Positions 5,851-8,410 of a stretch of 8,410 bases of DNA are shown here, piece by piece. The notes under the pieces are model-generated. The model was not told where the DNA came from. It ran no database searches and saw only the letters and a list, made by a program, of their open reading frames with translations. Source of the DNA: Pseudomonadota bacterium (lineage in GTDB: Bacteria > Pseudomonadota > Alphaproteobacteria > Rhizobiales > Xanthobacteraceae); contig JAJYAH010000275.1 of NCBI GenBank assembly GCA_021779635.1, positions 1 through 8,410 on the forward strand. Reading direction: 5' to 3'. Both the position numbers and the translations under genes were made by a program. Numbering within the stretch: position 1 is the first letter of the stretch; each line of letters opens with the position of its first letter.

Positions 5851-8178
5851 ATGAATATTCTTCCCGGCAATATGCGTTTCGGTGCGGGCCAGCCGGTCAA
5901 GCGCCTTGAAGACCAGCGACTGCTCACCGGGAAGGGGCAGTTCATCGACGACAAGCCGGAAGACGGCGCGCTGTGGCTGCATGTGCTGCGCTCGCCCCAT
6001 GCCCACGCCAGGATTGTCTCGGTCGATACCAAGGCGGCGGCCGGCATGCCTGATGTCGAAGCGGTCTATACCGGCGCGGATCTGATCGCCGATGACATCG
6101 GCACCCTGCCGACGCTGCTGGTGTTTCCGCGGCCGGACGGTTCGCCGATGACGGCGCCGCCGCGCCGGCTGCTGGCGCATGAACTGGTGCGCTTTGCCGG
6201 CGAACCGGTCGCCGCGGTTGTGGCGACGTCGCGGGTCGCGGCGCAGACCGCCGCCGAGGCGATCTTAGTCGAATATGACGTGCTGCCGTCGGTGGTCGAT
6301 CCCATGTTGGCGACCAAACCCGGCGCGCCGGTGGTCTGGGCCGGGGCGCCCGACAATATCGCGGCCGTCATGAGCTATGGCGACGCCGCCGCGGTCGAAG
6401 CGGCGTTCGCCAAGGCCGCGCATGTTGTCTCGCTCGATCTCGTCAGCCAGCGGCTGGTCCCCTCCGCGATGGAGCCGCGCAGCACCATCGCCGAGGTCGA
6501 CAAGAAATCCGGCCGGCTGATCCTGCACACGCAGTCGCAGACGCCGGGCTCGACCCGTGACCTGCTGGCTGAAGCCGTGCTGAAGCGGCCGAAGGAAAGC
6601 GTCCGGGTGCTGGTCGGCGATATCGGCGGCGGCTTCGGCCAGAAGACCAGCCTCTATCCGGAAGACGGCATCGTCGCCTATGCCGCCGTCAAGCTCGGGC
6701 GCAAGGTGCGTTGGCGGGGCGACCGCACCGACGAATTCGTCGGCGGCACCCATGGCCGCGACCTGACTTCGACCGGCGAATTCGCGCTTGACGCCAAAGG
6801 CCGCGTACAGGCCTATCGGGTGCGATCGGTCGGCGGCACCGGCGCCTATCTGAGCGGCACCGGCGCCATCATTCCGCTGGTGCTCGGCCCGTTCGTGCAG
6901 TCCGGCGTCTACGACCTTCCGCTGGTTCATTACGAGATCAAGGCGGTCATGACCAACACCGCCCCGGTCGGCGCCTATCGCGGCGCGGGCCGGCCGGAAG
7001 GCGTCTTCATCGTCGAGCGGCTGATGGATGCCGCCGCCCGCCAGATCGGGATGGACCCGCGCGCCATCCGCAAAGTGAACTACATCAAGCCCGCGCAACT
7101 GCCCTATACCAATGCGGTCGGTCAGGTTTACGACAGCGGCGCGTTCGCGCACATGCTGGAGCGCGCCTCCAAGCTGGCGGATTGGGATGGCTTTGCCGCG
7201 CGCAAGAAGGCGGCCAGGAAAAAAGGCCTGCTCTACGGCCGCGGCCTGACCAGCTACATCGAATGGACCGGCGGGCGGGCGCATACCGAAAAGGTCAGCC
7301 TGCATGCCACCGGCGAGGGGCGCATCATCCTGCATTCGGGCACCCAGGCGATGGGGCAGGGACTGCAAACCACCTATTCGCAGATGGTGGCGGCGTCGCT
7401 CGGCATTCCCTTGGATAAGATCGATGTGGTGCAGGGCGATACCGATCTCGCCACCGGATTCGGCAGCGTCGGTTCGCGCTCGCTGTTCGTCGGCGGCACG
7501 GCGGTCGCGGTCTCCACCAACGACCTGATCGCGAAAGCGCGCGACAAGGCGTCGAACCTGCTCGAAGCCGCGGTCGAGGATATCGAATATCGCGACGGCT
7601 GGCTCACGGTGGTCGGTACCGACAAGCGGATCGGCCTGTTCGATATCGCGAGGAAAGAGACCGGTGCGCGGCTGAGCGTGGACAGCCAGGGCGAGGTCGA
7701 CGGGCCGAGCTGGCCGAACGGCACGCATATCTGCGAGGTCGAGATCGATCCGGAGACCGGCGTCAGCAAGGTGGTGCGCTACACCACGGTCGATGACGTC
7801 GGCGTCGCCGTCAATCCGATGCTGGTGACCGGGCAGGTTCACGGCGGCGTCGCCCAAGGTATCGGTCAGGCGCTGTATGAGGGCGTGTCCTATGACGCCG
7901 AAGGGCAATTGCTGACCGCGAGCTATCAGGATTACTGCGTGCCGCGCGCCGACGATATTCCGCCGATCGAGGTCACGCTGGATGATTCCGCACCCTGCCG
8001 CACCAATCCGCTGGGCGCCAAGGGCTGCGGCGAATCCGGCGCGATCGGCGGTCCGCCCTGCATCGCCAATGGCGTGATGGATGCTTTAAGCGAACTCGGC
8101 ATCAAGACGCTCAACACGCCGCTGTCGCCGTTGAAGGTCTGGCAGGCGATCCGGGCGGCGAAAGCGGCGCGGGTGTGA
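5851..8178 (+). CDS. Xanthine dehydrogenase/CoxL-family molybdopterin-binding large subunit
   Basis: This 775-residue protein has the usual size of the catalytic large subunit of molybdenum hydroxylases, which insert oxygen from water into aldehydes, N-heterocycles or CO. The N-terminal a/b-hammerhead domain starts with GQPVKRLEDQRLLTGKGQF (about 12-30). Moco-binding landmarks follow: GGGFGQK (259-265), AYRGAGR (375-381), QAMGQG (499-504) and GAKGCGESGAIGG, with the catalytic base Glu728. AYRGAGR, not AYRCSFR, excludes a true form I CO dehydrogenase and fits the broad form II/aldehyde oxidase group. There is no Tat or other signal peptide, so it should be cytoplasmic. The start is well supported by AAGGA (5839-5843), 7 bases before the ATG. 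Holoenzymes need [2Fe-2S] and FAD subunits, and neither is in the window. The gene is isolated between repeats, with the aldolase upstream and an acyl-CoA dehydrogenase convergent. The substrate is unknown. Confidence 0.95.
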   Translation: MNILPGNMRFGAGQPVKRLEDQRLLTGKGQFIDDKPEDGALWLHVLRSPHAHARIVSVDTKAAAGMPDVEAVYTGADLIADDIGTLPTLLVFPRPDGSPMTAPPRRLLAHELVRFAGEPVAAVVATSRVAAQTAAEAILVEYDVLPSVVDPMLATKPGAPVVWAGAPDNIAAVMSYGDAAAVEAAFAKAAHVVSLDLVSQRLVPSAMEPRSTIAEVDKKSGRLILHTQSQTPGSTRDLLAEAVLKRPKESVRVLVGDIGGGFGQKTSLYPEDGIVAYAAVKLGRKVRWRGDRTDEFVGGTHGRDLTSTGEFALDAKGRVQAYRVRSVGGTGAYLSGTGAIIPLVLGPFVQSGVYDLPLVHYEIKAVMTNTAPVGAYRGAGRPEGVFIVERLMDAAARQIGMDPRAIRKVNYIKPAQLPYTNAVGQVYDSGAFAHMLERASKLADWDGFAARKKAARKKGLLYGRGLTSYIEWTGGRAHTEKVSLHATGEGRIILHSGTQAMGQGLQTTYSQMVAASLGIPLDKIDVVQGDTDLATGFGSVGSRSLFVGGTAVAVSTNDLIAKARDKASNLLEAAVEDIEYRDGWLTVVGTDKRIGLFDIARKETGARLSVDSQGEVDGPSWPNGTHICEVEIDPETGVSKVVRYTTVDDVGVAVNPMLVTGQVHGGVAQGIGQALYEGVSYDAEGQLLTASYQDYCVPRADDIPPIEVTLDDSAPCRTNPLGAKGCGESGAIGGPPCIANGVMDALSELGIKTLNTPLSPLKVWQAIRAAKAARV

Positions 8179-8198
8179 TGAGCGCTTCTTTAGCGTCG

Positions 8199-8297
8199 TC
8201 ATTCCGGGATGCGCCGTTTGGCGCTGGCCCGGAATCCATACTCCCTGCGGTGGTTATGGATTCCGGGCTCGCTCGCTTCGCTCGCGCCCCGGAATGA
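8199..8297. repeat. Nested palindromic intergenic repeat, copy 2
   Basis: The outer arms TCATTCCGGG (8199-8208) and CCCGGAATGA (8288-8297) are exact complements. Inside, GCCCGGAATCCATA (8227-8240) pairs perfectly with 8255-8268 over 14 bases around a 14-base loop. The layout is the same as the copy at 5665-5759, but the internal sequence and lengths have diverged. It fills the gap between two convergent genes (stops at 8178 and 8311), where a strong hairpin could end or stabilise transcripts from both sides. No conventional terminator is seen besides it. Confidence 0.85.
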
Positions 8298-8310
8298 TAG
8301 TCCAGAAGAT

Positions 8311-8410
8311 TTACAGCCCCAGCACCATCTTCGCGACGATGTCGCGCTGGATCTCCGACGAGCCGCCGAAGATCGTGTAGGCGCGGCCGTTGAGATATTC
8401 CGGGACGACC
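8311..8410 (-). CDS. Acyl-CoA dehydrogenase, C-terminal fragment (continues beyond window)
   Basis: The minus strand encodes the last 32 residues, VVPEYLNGRAYTIFGGSSEI followed by QRDIVAKMVLGL, then TAA (8313-8311). The block YTIFGGSSEIQRDIVAK is the conserved C-terminal FAD-contacting segment of acyl-CoA dehydrogenases, more usually seen as GG(T/S)SEIQ(R/K). These flavoenzymes introduce an a,b double bond into acyl-CoA esters. The catalytic base and substrate pocket lie outside the window, so the substrate class is undetermined. The gene is convergent with the molybdoenzyme gene, with the palindromic repeat between the two stops. Confidence 0.93.
   Translation of the reverse strand, partial: VVPEYLNGRAYTIFGGSSEIQRDIVAKMVLGL

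Noticed and set aside
4708..6180. A 490-codon open frame on the minus strand across the aldolase gene and into the molybdoenzyme gene
   Set aside because: It is a high-GC antisense shadow of two genes with intact catalytic motifs. It crosses the intergenic repeat and its translation is rich in Arg, His and Gly with no recognisable domain.
6265..7908. A 547-codon open frame on the minus strand inside the molybdoenzyme gene
   Set aside because: Its length is explained by GC3 bias of the opposite strand. No domain is recognisable and the plus-strand protein has all its cofactor motifs.
5851..8178. Calling the large subunit a true carbon monoxide dehydrogenase CoxL
   Set aside because: The active-site loop is AYRGAGR, not the AYRCSFR of form I CO dehydrogenase, so only the broader family is supported.

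Overview
The window looks like chromosomal DNA of an alphaproteobacterium of the Bradyrhizobium/Rhodopseudomonas group. The evidence is high GC, nested palindromic intergenic repeats beginning GTCATTCCGGG, and protein families typical of that group. This assignment rests on recognition, not on a database search.

The left half (1 to about 4700) is accessory and decaying DNA, visibly less GC-rich than the right half. It opens with the 3' end of an IS630-family insertion sequence: the transposase C-terminus (1-174) and a terminal segment ending at a probable TA target duplication (203-204). The IS sits inside a very large signalling gene. What remains downstream is a 5'-truncated sensor kinase (open from 205, first listed start 256, stop 3774) with the end of an AAA-type ATPase domain, a long helical-repeat region, a GAF domain and a complete HisKA/HATPase module. 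The expected Ser/Thr-kinase domain and most of the ATPase would lie beyond the IS, outside the window. After it comes about 980 bases without an intact gene. This stretch holds a short in-frame scrap of an ABC-transporter ATPase (3952-4029), a 19-bp imperfect palindrome (4299-4317) and a minus-strand remnant of a small membrane protein. The remnant keeps a near-perfect Shine-Dalgarno sequence but carries two apparent one-base insertions in homopolymer runs.

The right half (4756-8410) is GC-rich and intact. A dihydrodipicolinate synthase/N-acetylneuraminate lyase-family aldolase (4756-5631) is followed on the same strand by a molybdopterin-binding large subunit of the xanthine dehydrogenase/aldehyde oxidase/CoxL family (5851-8178). 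Running in from the right on the minus strand is the C-terminal end of an acyl-CoA dehydrogenase (8311-8410). Long palindromic repeats fill both gaps around the molybdoenzyme gene (5665-5759 and 8199-8297). Together the three genes suggest a catabolic locus in which an oxidised heterocycle, aldehyde or acid is cleaved by an aldolase and passed into CoA-ester oxidation. The substrate cannot be read from the sequence. The iron-sulfur and FAD subunits that normally accompany the large subunit are not in the window.

I found no convincing new defence, CRISPR, RNA or other undescribed system. The most informative signals are the IS disruption, the cluster of broken genes at the accessory/core junction, and the repeats framing the molybdoenzyme gene.
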